A stretch of DNA of 64,000 nucleotides from an uncultured Aquimarina sp. Lineage in GTDB: Bacteria > Bacteroidota > Bacteroidia > Flavobacteriales > Flavobacteriaceae. How positions within the stretch are numbered: the stretch's first letter is position 1; the number at the start of each line of letters is the position of its first letter. Positions 26,168 through 35,778 of the stretch are shown in pieces. The stretch is from assembly GCA_947502885.1 (NCBI GenBank), contig CANNBP010000001.1, positions 1 through 64,000 of the forward strand, read 5' to 3'. A program made the position numbers and the translations under genes. Below the pieces are notes generated by a model that ran no database searches, was not told the DNA's origin, and worked only from the letters and a program-made list of their open reading frames with translations.

Positions 26168-28272
26168 TGTCAGAAAACGATAAAAATCAGTACGTTAATA
26201 GAGAATTAAGCTGGCTTCAGTTCAATGCAAGGGTCTTACAAGAGGCAGAAGATGATACTGTACCATTGGTAGAAAGGCTTCGGTTTATAGGGATATTTTC
26301 TAATAATCTAGATGAATTCTTTAAAGTTCGCTATGCTACAATTAAGAGAATTGATTTAGCAGGTAAGGATGGAAAAAATGTTCTTAAGGGTACTACTGCA
26401 AGTCAGTTACTAGAAAAAATAACCAATATTGTTATAAAACAACAAGCCGTTAGTCTTAAAGCTATCGAAAATATAACCGATGAACTTAAAGAGCATAATA
26501 TATTTATAATTGATGAAAGTCAAGTTACACCTGATCAGGATGCTTTTATTCGTAATTATTTTGTAAGCAAAGTTAGCCCGGCATTAGTAACATATGTTTT
26601 AAATGACTTAGATAAATTACCACACTTAAAGGATAGTGTAGCTTACCTTGCTGTAAAACTTGTTTTAAAGGATAAAGTGCCAAAGGATGGTAGAATTTCT
26701 AAATTATTACAACAGACAACAAAAGAAAAAATATATTCACTTATTGAAATTCCCAAGAATATAGATCGTTTTGTTGTACTTCCAGAAAAGGATGGTAAAC
26801 AATATGTTATTATACTAGATGATCTTATTCGTTATTGTCTACACATTAACTTTAGTATTTTTGACTATGTAGAAGCTTCTGCTCATATGATCAAGATTAC
26901 TAGAGATGCGCAGCTAGACTTTGATAATGATTTAAGAAAGAGTTTTATTCAGAAAATTTCTAGTAGTGTAAAATCTAGAAGAGATGGAGAACCTGTACGA
27001 TTTGTTTATGATAAGAATATAGGAAAGGACACTCTCGAGTTTTTAATGAATAAAATGCAAGTTGATAATACGGATAGTATTATACCTGGAGGTAGATATC
27101 ATAACCGAAGAGATTATATGAGTTTTCCAGATCTTAAAAAACCTGGTTTAACATACGAGTCAATAAAACCTTTGCCGATTTCGGAGTTATCTTTACAGGG
27201 AAGTTTACTTGATAAAATTGCTAAGAAGGATTTTTTACAGCATGCACCATATCATACATTCTCGTATACGGTAAAATTTCTAAGAGAATCGGCTATTGAT
27301 CCAAAAGTTAAGAGTATAAAGATTACAATTTATAGATTGGCAAATGTTTCACATATTGCCAGTTCACTTGTCAACGCCGCAAAAAACGGAAAAAGTGTTA
27401 CCGTACAGATAGAATTACAAGCTCGTTTTGATGAAGCGGCAAACATTCGTTATGCCGAACAGATGCAAAGAGAAGGGGTCAAACTCATTTTTGGAGTGAC
27501 TGGATTAAAAGTGCATTGCAAGGCATGCGTTATAGAAAGAGAAGAAAAAGGGAAGTTAAAACGATATGGCTTTATAAGTACTGGTAACTTTAATGAATCC
27601 ACTGCCAAAATTTATACAGACTATACCTTATTTACAACTAATGAATCTATACTTAAAGAAGTAAATAAAGTATTTAAGTTTTTTGAAATAAACTATAAAA
27701 TTAATAGATATAAACATCTCTTAGTTTCACCACACTATACAAGGTCTTCTTTGTTGAAATTAATAAATAAAGAAATCAAAAATGTAAAAGAAGGAAAGCA
27801 GGCCGGGATTAAACTTAAACTTAATAGTTTGAGTGATTATGATATGATAGATAAGCTATATGAAGCAAGTAGAGCCGGTGTGAAAATTGATTTAATTATT
27901 CGAGGAATTTGTTGTTTAATACCTGGTATACCAGGTATGAGTGAGAATATTCGAGCGATAAGCGTTGTAGATAAATTTCTTGAACACCCAAGGCTGTATA
28001 TATTTGAGAATGCTGGCAATCCTAAAGTATATATATCATCTGCAGATTGGATGACACGTAATCTAGACAGAAGAGTAGAGATTTCTTGTCCTATATATGA
28101 TGAGGATATCAAAATAGAATTAATGGATACTTTTGATATTTATTGGAGTGATAATGTTAAAGCTCGGAAACTTTCTAAAGAACAGAATAATGAGTACATT
28201 AGAAATGATAAGGATAAAGTAAGATCGCAGGTAGCTATCTACGATTATTATATAAATAAACTAGGAGACTAA
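26167..28272 (+). CDS. ppk1: Polyphosphate kinase 1
   Basis: Catalyses reversible transfer of the ATP gamma-phosphate to polyphosphate. The 701 residues are the usual length. The N-terminal domain starts with NRELSWLQFNARVLQEAED. The two phospholipase-D-like catalytic domains contain KVHCKACVIEREEKG (the autophosphorylated His), YGFISTGNFNESTAKIYTDYTLF and the second HxK-type region with EHPRLYIFENAGNPKVYISSADWM. The ATG overlaps the SixA-like stop, and ppx begins 4 bp after the ppk1 stop, so synthesis and breakdown enzymes are translated from one mRNA. Confidence 0.96.
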   Translation: MSENDKNQYVNRELSWLQFNARVLQEAEDDTVPLVERLRFIGIFSNNLDEFFKVRYATIKRIDLAGKDGKNVLKGTTASQLLEKITNIVIKQQAVSLKAIENITDELKEHNIFIIDESQVTPDQDAFIRNYFVSKVSPALVTYVLNDLDKLPHLKDSVAYLAVKLVLKDKVPKDGRISKLLQQTTKEKIYSLIEIPKNIDRFVVLPEKDGKQYVIILDDLIRYCLHINFSIFDYVEASAHMIKITRDAQLDFDNDLRKSFIQKISSSVKSRRDGEPVRFVYDKNIGKDTLEFLMNKMQVDNTDSIIPGGRYHNRRDYMSFPDLKKPGLTYESIKPLPISELSLQGSLLDKIAKKDFLQHAPYHTFSYTVKFLRESAIDPKVKSIKITIYRLANVSHIASSLVNAAKNGKSVTVQIELQARFDEAANIRYAEQMQREGVKLIFGVTGLKVHCKACVIEREEKGKLKRYGFISTGNFNESTAKIYTDYTLFTTNESILKEVNKVFKFFEINYKINRYKHLLVSPHYTRSSLLKLINKEIKNVKEGKQAGIKLKLNSLSDYDMIDKLYEASRAGVKIDLIIRGICCLIPGIPGMSENIRAISVVDKFLEHPRLYIFENAGNPKVYISSADWMTRNLDRRVEISCPIYDEDIKIELMDTFDIYWSDNVKARKLSKEQNNEYIRNDKDKVRSQVAIYDYYINKLGD

Positions 28273-28276
28273 GATT

Positions 28277-29203
28277 TTGTTAAGTATAGAAAAATATGGA
28301 GCTATTGATATTGGCTCAAATGCTGTGAGATTGCTAATTAGTAGTATTCACGAAGAAGAAGGAAAAAGTACACGGTTTAAAAAAACAAGTCTTGTTCGGG
28401 TACCAATTCGGTTAGGCGCTGATGTGTTTAAATCTAATCGAGTTTCAGAAGAAAATATTGATAGAATGGTTGATGCCATGCAAGCATATCAATTACTCAT
28501 GAAAACCCATAAAGTTGTAAGATATAGAGCTTGTGCTACTTCGGCTATGAGAGAAGCAGAGAATGGAGAAGAAATTGTAGAACTTATTAAAGAAAAAACG
28601 GGAATACAAATTGATATTATTAATGGTAAAGCAGAAGCAGAGCTTATAGCTCTTACCGATCTTCATGATCTAATTAATACCGATGCAACTTACTTATATG
28701 TTGACGTAGGTGGAGGAAGCACAGAGTTTACTATTTATCATAATGGAAAAACGATTGCTTCAAAATCTTTTAAATTAGGAACAGTAAGACTTCTTAATGA
28801 TTTAGTGTCTGGTCAGACTTGGAAAGATGTTGAGGAATGGGTTAAGTATAATATCGCAGGATATAACAGGGTTTCTCTTATTGGTTCTGGAGGAAATATT
28901 AATAATATTTTCAAGAATAGCGGTAAAAGAATGGGTAAGTCATTATCATTTTTGTACTTAAGTTCGTATTTTAAAACACTTAATTCACTAACATATGAAG
29001 AGCGAATTTGGAAGCTTAATTTAAATCAAGATAGAGCAGATGTTATTATTCCGGCAACCAAAATTTATTTATCAGCAATGAAATGGAGTAATGCTCGTGA
29101 GATATTTGTTCCCAAAATAGGTTTGTCAGACGGAATTATTAAATCTTTATATAATGAAAAGCAAAATGATTCCATATGTAGTGATGACAAAGAGAGTAAC
29201 TGA
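28277..29203 (+). CDS. ppx: Exopolyphosphatase / Ppx-GppA phosphatase
   Basis: An actin-fold phosphatase of 308 residues. The phosphate-binding loops are YGAIDIGSNAVRLLIS at the N-terminus and YVDVGGGSTEFTIY in the middle; SLIGSGGNINNIF is the third nucleotide loop. Ppx removes terminal phosphates of polyphosphate; GppA acts on pppGpp, and the two cannot be separated from sequence alone. Lack of the long C-terminal HD-like domain suggests the short form. The start is TTG 28277, 4 bp after ppk1. Confidence 0.9.
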   Translation: MLSIEKYGAIDIGSNAVRLLISSIHEEEGKSTRFKKTSLVRVPIRLGADVFKSNRVSEENIDRMVDAMQAYQLLMKTHKVVRYRACATSAMREAENGEEIVELIKEKTGIQIDIINGKAEAELIALTDLHDLINTDATYLYVDVGGGSTEFTIYHNGKTIASKSFKLGTVRLLNDLVSGQTWKDVEEWVKYNIAGYNRVSLIGSGGNINNIFKNSGKRMGKSLSFLYLSSYFKTLNSLTYEERIWKLNLNQDRADVIIPATKIYLSAMKWSNAREIFVPKIGLSDGIIKSLYNEKQNDSICSDDKESN

Positions 29204-29275
29204 TAATTTTTCTTTGAACTATTTCTTAACACGAATTTAATTAGTAAACTTGTTTCCGAAATAAAACAATACATT

Positions 29276-29833
29276 ATGAAAAAGAATTTACTTTGGACAT
29301 TAGCTATATTTTTATTTGCTATTGCAAATAGTAACGGGCAAGAAGCAGTATTTGGAATACGCTTAGGGGCTAACCTTAGTTCTATTAGTTCTAGTGATAT
29401 TCCAAAAGATCTCGAAGATAGTAGACTAGGTGTTGTTGTGGGGTTCTTGGCAGAATATCCTTTAAATGAAAACTGGAGCTTACAACCAGAATTTCAATAT
29501 TCTTCAATGGGTAATGATGATGAGTCTCTAAGAGTGGATTATCTTCAGTTACCAATATTTATAAAGTATAATATTTCAGAGTTATTTAATGTTCATATAG
29601 GACCTCAAGCAAGTCTTAAAATTTGGGAATGGGAAGACAAAACCACTAGCCAAGCAAATTTTAATACCTTCAATTTTTCTGCAGTTGCCGGTTTTGGAGT
29701 GAATATAACAGAAAACTTCTTTGCTGATATTCGTTATGCTTTTGGTGTAACCAATATATTTGATACTACAAACTCTTTAGATATAGAGGGTAACACACGT
29801 AATATTCAGCTTTCTGTGGGTTATAAATTATAG
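29276..29833 (+). CDS. Outer-membrane beta-barrel protein (PorT-like)
   Basis: A 185-residue protein with a signal peptide ending in SNGQ, then an eight-strand barrel pattern: VFGIRLGANLSSIS, LGVVVGFLAEYPLNENWSLQPEFQYSS, LQLPIFIKYNI and a C-terminal IQLSVGYKL ending in an aromatic-Lys-Leu. This is the porin-type beta-barrel (OMP_b-brl_2) seen widely in Bacteroidota. Function is unknown; it may be cotranscribed with the polyphosphate genes 72 bp upstream. A weak shared hairpin (AGAGATA at 29832, TATCTCT at 29862) lies at the convergent end with the next gene. Confidence 0.75.
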   Translation: MKKNLLWTLAIFLFAIANSNGQEAVFGIRLGANLSSISSSDIPKDLEDSRLGVVVGFLAEYPLNENWSLQPEFQYSSMGNDDESLRVDYLQLPIFIKYNISELFNVHIGPQASLKIWEWEDKTTSQANFNTFNFSAVAGFGVNITENFFADIRYAFGVTNIFDTTNSLDIEGNTRNIQLSVGYKL

Positions 29834-29853
29834 AGATACATTTGTTATTATAA

Positions 29854-30522
29854 TTAAACAATATCTCTAGATGAGATGTTTTTATAATATTTAAAAAATG
29901 CTTTTTTAAGAACAATGTCTCTATTGTGATATTCTATTAATGATTTATTCTTTAAGTGATTAATAATATTATTTGTCGTTACTCTAGAGGTTCTGGTATA
30001 TGCAGCCAATTCGTTTTGAGTTAAGGGTGAGCGTATAAAAACATGTTCAGTAGTGTTTGATGGAATTTTAAATTTGTAATAAAATTCTATAAAAGTTTGA
30101 ATCAATCGTTCTTCAGCCGATCGTATTCTTAGACTTTTAATTCTTTTTTCTGTCTGTTGATGCTCCTCCTTTAATAAGGACAATAGATCCTTGTGAAATG
30201 TTATATCCTTATTAATTGTTAGTTGTATATCATTAATTTCAAATTCATAAATACTAGTATTTTCACATAGTGATTCTGAAGTGTATGATGAATAAAAATC
30301 ACCATAAATAACATCGTTACCGAATACTTGCCCCGTGCTTAACAATACAGGTACAATCTCTTCTCCTTCATTGGTAATTTGCATAATTTTCACAATTCCT
30401 TCTTTGATAAAATAAATGCTTTGAGAGTAGCATTTACTTCTTAAAATGATTTCATTTTTTGAATAAACAGAATGTTTATATAGACCATTTTTTATTAAGG
30501 TCTTCAATAATTGGGTTTTCAT
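29854..30522 (-). CDS. Crp/Fnr-family transcriptional regulator (left flank of the adenylation island)
   Basis: A 222-residue regulator with an N-terminal cyclic-nucleotide-like beta-barrel (about 15-115, IYFIKEGIVKIMQITNEGEEIVPVLLSTGQVFG) and a C-terminal winged helix (about 145-215, SPLTQNELAAYTRTSRVTTNNIINHL). It lacks the Cys cluster of Fnr, and the Arg-Ser pair of Crp cAMP-binding sites is not evident, so the ligand is unknown. The wing segment is very similar to that of the regulator encoded at 35779-36465, so the two are paralogues. It is divergent from the adenylation/reductase gene and is a likely regulator of that cluster. Confidence 0.85.
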   Translation of the reverse strand: MKTQLLKTLIKNGLYKHSVYSKNEIILRSKCYSQSIYFIKEGIVKIMQITNEGEEIVPVLLSTGQVFGNDVIYGDFYSSYTSESLCENTSIYEFEINDIQLTINKDITFHKDLLSLLKEEHQQTEKRIKSLRIRSAEERLIQTFIEFYYKFKIPSNTTEHVFIRSPLTQNELAAYTRTSRVTTNNIINHLKNKSLIEYHNRDIVLKKAFFKYYKNISSRDIV

Positions 30523-30763
30523 GACAATTAAATTTTTGTTAAACGTTAATCACGATTTTTTAAAGCTACTTTTCTGCGGTTTTGCGCTAGGGGAAGTATG
30601 AATATAGCTTTGTATTATTGTGGTATTAGCGTAATTATCTTGTAGTTATAACAAAAAAAATGAAGGTTTAGTGTTAGATTTTTTATACTTTTTTTTTAAA
30701 GGTTACCATAATTTCGACCTGTGAATATGAATAGTATTCATTTTTATTAATTAACACGAAATC

Positions 30764-30868
30764 ATGAAATCACTACTTTTAAACACCAGAAAAGCATCGG
30801 TTTTTCTCAGGAAAAACTGCATTCGAAATTATTGTTCCAAAGATCTATTCACCGTTCTAAGTTACTAA
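30764..30868 (+). CDS. Possible 34-residue peptide upstream of the adenylation fusion gene
   Basis: ATG 30764 opens 34 codons ending at TAA 30866-30868, with TAG next and the downstream ATG 6 nt after the TAA. It is in the same reading frame as the 1033-residue gene. The peptide is basic (several Lys/Arg) with three Cys: begins MKSLLLNTRKASV and ends DLFTVLSY. It has a start codon at a suitable place, but nothing else proves translation. It might be a leader peptide that couples translation, a small product, or chance. Confidence 0.35.
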   Translation: MKSLLLNTRKASVFLRKNCIRNYCSKDLFTVLSY

Positions 30869-30874
30869 TAGATT

Positions 30875-33800
30875 ATGGAAGTTACACGTTCTCATGTTAT
30901 TTCTGAAGCAGGAGTACATGAATCCAAGGATTATAAACCTTTGGTTCCTGGAGATACATTTTGTAAGTCAGCAATTGCTGGTTTATCCTTATCTGATCAA
31001 TATCTTTTTCAGAGATTTGGTCAAGGACCAATAACTAGAGTTCCTTATAGATGTATTCATCATGCCTTCGAGGCTCAAGCAAAAATTTATCCTAATGCCA
31101 TTGCAGCAACTCATAATAATACTTCAATAACATATAAAGAATTAGATCGCCAATCTAACCTTCTTGCTCTAGAACTTATTGAAAAAGGAGTAGAACCCGG
31201 GGATAATGTAGGATTATTTGTTCAACGTTCAATACCTATGTTAGTAGGGATATTAGCAATTTTAAAAGCAGGTGGAGCGTATGTTCCTCAACATATTGGC
31301 TTGGCTAAAGATGAGCAACTAAAGTATGTTATGAAATCTGCATCAATAAGCATAGTACTTACTCTCGAGGCGTATAAAACGTTAGTGCCTAAAATTGAAA
31401 ATACAAAATCAATTGTCATAGATGAATTTTTAAAAGAAAATTCGAGTATTACAAAAGAAGTAGAGTTACCCGATATTGCCGTAGCAGAAGATGATGTTTG
31501 TTATATAATTTTTACATCAGGAACTACAGGAGACCCAAATGGAGTTCAAGTAACACATAGAAATACATGCAATATTCTTCTTACGTCTCCAGGTAATCTG
31601 GGAATAAGACCAGGGTTAAAGGTTGGGCAAATTTTGAGTATTGCTTTTGATATGTCGGTTTGGGAAATTTTAGGAAGTTTAGCAAATGGAGCTACATTAG
31701 TTATTAGAGGGAAAGATATACAAGAGACAGTTAGTCAGGTAGATGTAGTAATATCTACACCAACTATTCTAAGCTCCATGGATGTAAACAAATGCAAAAA
31801 TGTACGTGTTGCAATTGTTGCAGGAGAGCCTTGTCCAAGAATTTTGGCAGAAAAATGGTCTTCGTTTTGTGCTTTTCATAATTCTTGTGGACCTACAGAA
31901 ACGACTATTGTCAATACAGTAAAACGATTTTTTCCTACAGACGAAGTGCTTTCAATTGGAAAGCCAACACCAAATAATACAGTTTATGTTTTAAACGAAA
32001 ATTTGGAGCCATGTACTATTGGAGAGGTTGGAGAAATGTGGGCAGGTGGATACTGTGTTACCAAAGGTTACATCAATAATGAAGAGTTAACAAATGAGAG
32101 ATATGTTGATGATCCTTTTTTAGAACAAGGAAGAAAAATGTTTAGAACCAGAGATTTAGGTCGATGGACTTCTGATGGGGAGTTAGAGCATTTTGGAAGA
32201 ACCGATGATCAAGTTAAGATATGTGGGTTTAGGGTAGAATTAGATTCTGTTTCTGCTATTATCGAAAAAATGCCAGAAAGCAAAAGAGCAATAACCTTAA
32301 AAGTTGATAATAGAACTTTAGTGTCTTTTGTTAGTCCCGAAAATATTGATGAAGAAAAGATAAAACAACAAGTTGAAGAAGTATTGCCTTATTACTGTGT
32401 ACCTGCAAAAGTTTTCACTATGCCAGAACTACCTATGACAAGTCGTGGTAAAGTAGATAAAAGAAAATTGTTAGAAAGCATGCCTAAAGAAGAAGAAGTG
32501 CAAGATGAAAAAGTAGAGGAAGAAGCAGTTAAAAATGAAAATTCTATTATGGATCATAAAAAAGAAGTCACAATAGGAGAAACAAGAAATGATCAAGATA
32601 TCTTGGAAAGTCAAACACGCTCTCAAAAAAATGATGTACCTGATTTAGAAACAGTAGTGCTTCCTCCTCAAAAGAAATACTCTAGTAGAATATGGAAAGG
32701 TGAGAAGTTAATGCATTATTATAGATTGTTTGCATTATTAGTATTAGCCAATGTCGGAATAATGATTTATGGTTTTACCGAAGGGAACTGGTGGTCTGGT
32801 GATAATATACAACTAGATATTATTGCAAAGATAACATTGGTCAACTTTACCATTGGAATTCTTATACGACAGCAGTATATAATTAACTTTTTATTCTGGG
32901 CAGCTACAAGTATACCAACTACTTGGCCGTTATCAATAAGAAGAAGAGCAGGAAAGATTTATCATTTTGGTGGAATTCATATAGGAGGTACAGTTAGTGG
33001 TACTGCATGGTTTATCTTGTTTATGAGCTCCTTGTTTTATAATTTTTTTAATGGCACGAACGAAGCTGCAAAAAATGGAATGTTGTTATGGATAACCACA
33101 TTGTTAACTGGGATCTTGGTATTTATGATTATTATGGCTTTACCAAATATAAGAGCAAAGTTTCATAATGATTTTGAAAAAGCACATCGTTTTGGTGGTT
33201 GGACTGCGCTAGTGTTATTTTGGGCGCAAACTATCATTATTACAAAAGGAAATGCTTCAGAACAACCTTTATTAGAAGCATTATCTAATTCTGTAAGTTT
33301 TTGGCTATTAGTAGTTATTACGATAAGTATTGCATTACCATGGTTGCGACTCAAAAAAGTAAAAGTTGATATTACTAGACCATCTAACCATGTTATTTTG
33401 GCTAGGTTTAATTATGGTCATACACCTTTTGCCGGATCTTCTACAGCAATAAGTAGAAGTCCTTTAATGGAGTGGCATTCATTTGCCAATGTGCCAGAGC
33501 CAGGAAAAGATGGTTATAGGTTAACTATCTCTAGAGCTGGAGATTGGACGGCGGATCTTATCGATGATATGCCATCGCATTTATGGGTAAAAGGGATTAC
33601 AACCGCTGGGGTTGGTAATATAGATAAGTTATTTAATAAAGTGATTTGGGTGGCTACAGGTAGTGGTATAGGTCCTTGTTTGCCTCACCTTTTATCTCAA
33701 GAAGTACCTGCAAGGTTAATTTGGGCAACTAGAAACCCAAGAAAAACTTATGGAAACGATTTAGTAGACGAGATTCTTGAAGTACAACCAGATGCTATCA

Positions 33801-33976
33801 TTTGGAATACAGACACTCATGGAAAACCAGATATGGTTAAGTTGGCATACAAAGCATATAAAGAATTTGATGCCGAAGCTGTAATTTGTATCTCTAATAA
33901 AAAACTTACCTGGAAGGTAGTGTATGGTATGGAAAGCCGTGATATACCGGCGTATGGAGCTATTTGGGATTCATAG
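30875..33976 (+). CDS. Adenylation domain fused to membrane flavoreductase-like domain (no carrier domain)
   Basis: A 1033-residue fusion. Residues 60-535 are a nonribosomal-peptide-type adenylation domain with all core motifs: LKAGGAYVP, IIFTSGTTGDPNG, FDMSVWE (Asp259 fits the alpha-amine contact of amino-acid-activating enzymes), NSCGPTETT, TRDLGR, GRTDDQVKICGFRVEL and SRGKVDKRKL (Lys526). A charged linker (540-605) holds no Ser-bearing carrier domain. Residues 610-825 have about six membrane helices with several His. The rest is ferredoxin-reductase-like: EWHSFANVPEP (FAD) and ATGSGIGPCLPHLL (NAD(P)). This resembles the architecture of fungal TmpA-related proteins. It may activate an amino acid and pass it to a membrane-redox module; the substrate is unknown. 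Confidence 0.85.
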   Translation: MEVTRSHVISEAGVHESKDYKPLVPGDTFCKSAIAGLSLSDQYLFQRFGQGPITRVPYRCIHHAFEAQAKIYPNAIAATHNNTSITYKELDRQSNLLALELIEKGVEPGDNVGLFVQRSIPMLVGILAILKAGGAYVPQHIGLAKDEQLKYVMKSASISIVLTLEAYKTLVPKIENTKSIVIDEFLKENSSITKEVELPDIAVAEDDVCYIIFTSGTTGDPNGVQVTHRNTCNILLTSPGNLGIRPGLKVGQILSIAFDMSVWEILGSLANGATLVIRGKDIQETVSQVDVVISTPTILSSMDVNKCKNVRVAIVAGEPCPRILAEKWSSFCAFHNSCGPTETTIVNTVKRFFPTDEVLSIGKPTPNNTVYVLNENLEPCTIGEVGEMWAGGYCVTKGYINNEELTNERYVDDPFLEQGRKMFRTRDLGRWTSDGELEHFGRTDDQVKICGFRVELDSVSAIIEKMPESKRAITLKVDNRTLVSFVSPENIDEEKIKQQVEEVLPYYCVPAKVFTMPELPMTSRGKVDKRKLLESMPKEEEVQDEKVEEEAVKNENSIMDHKKEVTIGETRNDQDILESQTRSQKNDVPDLETVVLPPQKKYSSRIWKGEKLMHYYRLFALLVLANVGIMIYGFTEGNWWSGDNIQLDIIAKITLVNFTIGILIRQQYIINFLFWAATSIPTTWPLSIRRRAGKIYHFGGIHIGGTVSGTAWFILFMSSLFYNFFNGTNEAAKNGMLLWITTLLTGILVFMIIMALPNIRAKFHNDFEKAHRFGGWTALVLFWAQTIIITKGNASEQPLLEALSNSVSFWLLVVITISIALPWLRLKKVKVDITRPSNHVILARFNYGHTPFAGSSTAISRSPLMEWHSFANVPEPGKDGYRLTISRAGDWTADLIDDMPSHLWVKGITTAGVGNIDKLFNKVIWVATGSGIGPCLPHLLSQEVPARLIWATRNPRKTYGNDLVDEILEVQPDAIIWNTDTHGKPDMVKLAYKAYKEFDAEAVICISNKKLTWKVVYGMESRDIPAYGAIWDS

Positions 33977-34090
33977 AATTTCTTTTAATCATATCATAAA
34001 CCAATAATTATTTATTCAATCTATAATACTGCATTTAAGAAACCATTATGAGATTTCTAAGGGCCAGGTATTATGTAAACATATCACACA

Positions 34091-34876
34091 ATGAACATTA
34101 AAATAGAGCGTAAGGGAAGGGTTGTTATCCTAACCTTAGATAGACCTAAAGCATTAAATGCTTTAAATCAAGAACTCATGCAAGAAATAGTTTCTGTTAT
34201 GCAGGAGTTCGATAAAGACCCCGAAGTTGGTTGCTTTATAATTACTGGATCAGTAAAAGCTTTTGCTGCCGGAGCGGATATCAAAGAGATGAAAGATAAA
34301 TCTTATCTCGAGATGTTTCATGAAGATTATTTTGCTGGTTGGGAGCAATTTACTGCAATTCGAACACCTAAAATTGCGGCAGTATCTGGTTATGCATTGG
34401 GAGGAGGTTGCGAATTAGCCATGATGTGCGATATTATCTATGCTTCAGATACTGCAAAATTTGGGCAACCAGAAATCAAATTGGGAGTTATCCCAGGTAT
34501 CGGCGGAACCCAACGTCTAACCAAGATGATTGGTAAAACAAAAGCCATGGACTGGATTTTAACAGGACGTATGATTGATGCAGACGAAGCAGAGCGTAGC
34601 GGTCTTGTGGCTCGAATATTCAATTCAGAAGAATTACTAGAAAAAACCATAGAAATAGCAGAAGAGGTTGCCTCATATAGTAAAACCACAGTGATGGTTG
34701 CTAGAGAGACTGTTGATAGAGCAATGGAACTTGGCTTAAGAGAAGGAATCCTTTTTGAAAGAAGAGTGTTTCATGCCTTATTTAGTACAAATGACCAAAA
34801 AGAAGGAATGGGAGCATTTATTGAAAAGAGGCCCCCAAACTTTAATAAAGAACAAGAACAATTTTCAAATATTTAA
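34091..34876 (+). CDS. Enoyl-CoA hydratase/isomerase family protein
   Basis: A crotonase-fold enzyme of 261 residues. The CoA and oxyanion-hole sequence [11 protein letters not shown] and [42 protein letters not shown] are intact; the two Glu residues (in GGCELAMM and GQPEIKLG) match the catalytic pair of short-chain enoyl-CoA hydratase. It lies 114 bp after the adenylation fusion on the same strand and is probably cotranscribed. In this place it may process a CoA-linked acyl group, but its general sequence is also that of ordinary fatty-acid hydratases. Confidence 0.9.
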   Translation: MNIKIERKGRVVILTLDRPKALNALNQELMQEIVSVMQEFDKDPEVGCFIITGSVKAFAAGADIKEMKDKSYLEMFHEDYFAGWEQFTAIRTPKIAAVSGYALGGGCELAMMCDIIYASDTAKFGQPEIKLGVIPGIGGTQRLTKMIGKTKAMDWILTGRMIDADEAERSGLVARIFNSEELLEKTIEIAEEVASYSKTTVMVARETVDRAMELGLREGILFERRVFHALFSTNDQKEGMGAFIEKRPPNFNKEQEQFSNI

Positions 34877-34910
34877 AACAACTAATCACACAATTATAAA
34901 ACACTTAATC

Positions 34911-35639
34911 ATGAAAAAAGTCGTAATTTTAATAATAGCCTTATGCATTCAATTCACATATGCGCAAGAAGAAAAGAAAGAAAAGAAAGCAAAATTTGCA
35001 ACCAAGATAATTCAAAATAGTGTAGCTGGTTTTTCTCCTATTTTCTTTGGTAGTTTTGAAACCAATAAAAACTTCGATATTACTATCTACAGTGTTTTTT
35101 GGACTAATACGTCATTTGGAACCATAGAATCAGGTAGTGATCAGTTGCTAGAAACGGGAGTAGGGCTAGGCTTTAAACTGGCAGGCGGAAATTGGTTCGT
35201 TAATCCAGGAATTGGTTTTGCACATGGAAAATTTTTATCACATACATCAGGGACACAAATAGGAGAAGCTATTATTCCTAACACTTATACAGCATATCAT
35301 GATGATATTTTTGATATAGAAGCGTATTTGGCATATTATAAATCTATAAGAGATGGAGATAGTACTTCTTCTAGAGACCTTTTCCTTTTTTGGGCTGCGC
35401 CCGGTATTAATGTCAGCAAACGTCTAGTTTTAGGTGCATTTTTTGAAGAATTAGCTTTTATGAACCTAGAAAACGATGATGTTAATAAAAATATTCAAGT
35501 ATATAGATATTTGGGTGGATCTGTAAAGCTTAAACTAGATAATGGTATTGCCTTCAGACTTTCTGCAGGAGCTAACTTAGTAACAGATATAGGTGCATCA
35601 GATGAATTTTACAAAGTATCTGCATTTATACCGCTATAA
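34911..35639 (+). CDS. Outer-membrane protein of the adenylation island, unknown function
   Basis: This 242-residue protein has a signal peptide ending in TYAQ, then a Lys/Glu-rich stretch and a beta-strand-rich domain (SVAGFSPIFFGSFETNKNFDITIYSVFW, GVGLGFKLAGGNWFVNPGIGFAHG, AFRLSAGANLVTDIG). It probably forms a barrel or outer-membrane-associated sheet. An upstream in-frame ORF extends to 34755 inside the hydratase gene, but ATG 34911 with a clear signal peptide is the real start. It follows the hydratase by 34 bp and ends the plus-strand cluster before a terminator. I recognise no specific family. Confidence 0.75.
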   Translation: MKKVVILIIALCIQFTYAQEEKKEKKAKFATKIIQNSVAGFSPIFFGSFETNKNFDITIYSVFWTNTSFGTIESGSDQLLETGVGLGFKLAGGNWFVNPGIGFAHGKFLSHTSGTQIGEAIIPNTYTAYHDDIFDIEAYLAYYKSIRDGDSTSSRDLFLFWAAPGINVSKRLVLGAFFEELAFMNLENDDVNKNIQVYRYLGGSVKLKLDNGIAFRLSAGANLVTDIGASDEFYKVSAFIPL

Positions 35640-35701
35640 ATAGAATTTAAATAAGTTTTGAAGTAATACAAATATATATAACCTACGTGTTAGTTGTGAA
35701 A

Positions 35702-35759
35702 AGAGGTTATTTCTTATATCAAATCAAAAAAAATAATACATAGAAATAGCCTCTTTTTT
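35702..35759. terminator. Terminator between the island and its right-flank regulator
   Basis: AGAGGTTATTTCT (35702-35714) pairs with AGAAATAGCCTCT (35742-35754) with one G-U, loop 27 nt, followed by TTTTT. It lies between the convergent stops of the outer-membrane protein and Crp genes and may work both ways. Confidence 0.75.
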
Positions 35760-35778
35760 ATATCATATACTTTAAAGA

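Noticed and set aside
30686..30716. TAATTTCG as promoter of the adenylation island
   Set aside because: Only seven of eight bases match and no -33 TTG is present, so it was not listed as a feature.
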